A stretch of 50,093 bases of DNA, taken from positions 1-50,093 of the forward strand of contig JAJEGI010000061.1 of the NCBI GenBank assembly GCA_022819945.1. The letters run 5' to 3'. Below are positions 49,223 through 50,093 of the stretch, in pieces. A program made the translations under genes and the position numbers. A model generated the notes under the pieces. The model was not told where the DNA came from and searched no databases. It worked only from the letters and a program-made list of their open reading frames with translations. Source of the DNA: Candidatus Poribacteria bacterium. GTDB lineage: Bacteria; Poribacteria; WGA-4E; WGA-3G. Numbering within the stretch: the stretch's first letter is position 1; the number at the start of each line of letters is the position of its first letter.

Positions 49223-49909
49223 TCATCTCTCCAATACATCGAGACAAGATTTCAAGCGACGATCATGATCGGCAAATTGTTTTAGCCACTCAACGACTGT
49301 TTTGCCATCTGCAAGTCTGGCTTGCAAATCTGTGCCGTGTTCTACAAGGTACCGTGTCGTTTCTACATGTCCATGACCGGCTGCGCAGTACAGGGGAAAA
49401 TGCGCGTGATCTGATGTTACATTGACATCTGCACCACTACCGACCAACTGTTCTACAATTTCCAAGTCTCCGTTTCGAGCAGCATGGTGCAAGGCTGTAT
49501 CGCCGCGGGCGTAACGCTCGTGCACCAACTTTGCGTTGTCACGGAGCATTGCGTTGACGCGTTGCACATTGGCTAAGAAAACGGCGTATATAAACTGGCG
49601 CGCGGCTTCGCTCGATGGTTTGGTATGTGCGTCCAAGCCTCCATACGCAATGAGTAATGATACGACCTCTTTATTATCTGGTACTTCTCCAGCATAGTGA
49701 ATCACATAACCGTCATGTGCTGCCAAATCAGCACCACTGTCTATGAGGTATTTAACAACATCATAATGGCGTCTTAATCCGGCATGAAATATAGGACGCC
49801 ATTCGTATTTGTCGTCTTGGTTGACCAGACGGGGGTCCTGTTCAAGGATTTTCTTTACGACATCAAGGTCTCCGTTGGCTGCCGCGTCATGAATTGAACC
49901 GAGTTTCAT
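49223..49909 (-). CDS. Ankyrin-repeat protein
   Basis: A 228-residue protein of about six ankyrin repeats, clearest in IHDAAANGDLDVVKKILEQ, RHYDVVKYLIDSGADLAA, DTALHHAARNGDLEIVEQL and FPLYCAAGHGHVETTRYLVE. The repeats bind other proteins. GGAGG with good spacing precedes the ATG. No signal peptide is seen, so it probably acts in the cytoplasm. The third unit (EEVVSLLIAYG-type here KEVVSLLIAYG) is followed by a longer insert (residues about 92-112). It may be first in the run of minus-strand genes ending at 46466. Confidence 0.9.
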   Translation of the reverse strand: MKLGSIHDAAANGDLDVVKKILEQDPRLVNQDDKYEWRPIFHAGLRRHYDVVKYLIDSGADLAAHDGYVIHYAGEVPDNKEVVSLLIAYGGLDAHTKPSSEAARQFIYAVFLANVQRVNAMLRDNAKLVHERYARGDTALHHAARNGDLEIVEQLVGSGADVNVTSDHAHFPLYCAAGHGHVETTRYLVEHGTDLQARLADGKTVVEWLKQFADHDRRLKSCLDVLER

Positions 49910-50001
49910 ATTTATCCTCCGTATGTTAGGTTAATTATATTTCCAAAAATACATGTGGGGTTCCATCTTCCGCCCTGCCTATCGAAATCGTGTGGGTTGA
50001 C

Positions 50002-50093
50002 TCATGGTGTCCATAATGCATCAATTTTGCCCATGATTGATGCCACTTTTTCATGCTGGTTGTGTTCGAGAACATAGAGTAAATCCGGAAACG
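50002..50093 (-). CDS. Possible 3' end of a gene continuing beyond the window
   Basis: A minus-strand frame enters from the right edge and ends at the stop at 50002-50004. The 29 visible residues (LLYVLEHNQHEKVASIMGKI and ALWTP at the end) look protein-like but are too short to identify. Another minus-strand frame is open across this segment as well, so the call is tentative. Confidence 0.35.
   Translation of the reverse strand, partial: FPDLLYVLEHNQHEKVASIMGKIDALWTP

Overview
The window looks like a chromosomal segment of a free-living or host-associated bacterium of the Candidatus Poribacteria type. This is inferred from the gene mix, not from a marker gene: Gfo/Idh/MocA oxidoreductases, a phytanoyl-CoA dioxygenase-like enzyme, a sulfatase, LamG and FG-GAP proteins, several TolB-type propellers, a PIG-L deacetylase with NEW3-like modules, and a FlgD-like C-terminal domain. 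Base composition is moderate, start codons include ATG, GTG and TTG, and Shine-Dalgarno sites are clear. No rRNA, tRNA, CRISPR array, phage or transposase gene was found.

The most striking content is two genes read through an in-frame UGA, each followed by a bacterial-type SECIS hairpin. The first (3342-5348) is a bacterial homologue of animal selenoprotein N: it keeps the Ser-Cys-Sec-Gly centre and much of the family core, and is fused to TPR and TlpA-like thioredoxin domains. The second (19507-19752) is a small DUF5069-type protein in which a position I remember as Cys is replaced by UGA. Together they imply a selenocysteine-decoding organism, although no sel gene lies in this window.

Layout. 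1-6409: a tight five-gene plus-strand operon with a BlaI-type repressor, an M56 (BlaR1-like) protease fused to TPR and thioredoxin domains, a small secreted protein, the SelN homologue and a TolB-like propeller. A perfect inverted repeat upstream of blaI is a likely operator. The layout suggests a signal-dependent, perhaps redox-dependent, switch controlling a selenoprotein. 6410-11438: a dispersed repeat, a sugar isomerase-like TIM barrel, a secreted PIG-L enzyme and a convergent oxidoreductase. 11439-19407: two lipoproteins, a metallopeptidase/propeller/beta-barrel fusion and a UPF0182 membrane protein. 19507-22724: the DUF5069 selenoprotein, then overlapping pheA, queG and a propeller gene. 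22725-26237: a candidate sigma-54 promoter, a large FG-GAP protein and queF.

26301-33578 (minus strand): PhyH, two tandem LamG paralogues, an oxidoreductase, a YCF48-like propeller and a phosphohexomutase. 33579-37803: a second copy of the dispersed repeat, a phased TGACGT array and a single-polypeptide restriction-modification enzyme, probably an accessory insertion. 37804-46420: a TolB-like propeller, a sulfatase, a five-gene minus-strand group (PepE-like, DUF123, M29 aminopeptidase, methyltransferase-like, VTT membrane protein) and a large membrane protein. 46466-50093: a methyltransferase, trpD, a GNAT acetyltransferase, an ankyrin protein and possibly the 3' end of another gene.

Cross-cutting signals: four secreted proteins of two folds end in a shared Trp-Gly-x-hydrophobic-Lys motif. 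A roughly 210-base repeat sits in the same orientation about 80 bases upstream of two sugar-metabolism-like genes. Several families of short intergenic inverted repeats are scattered through the window.
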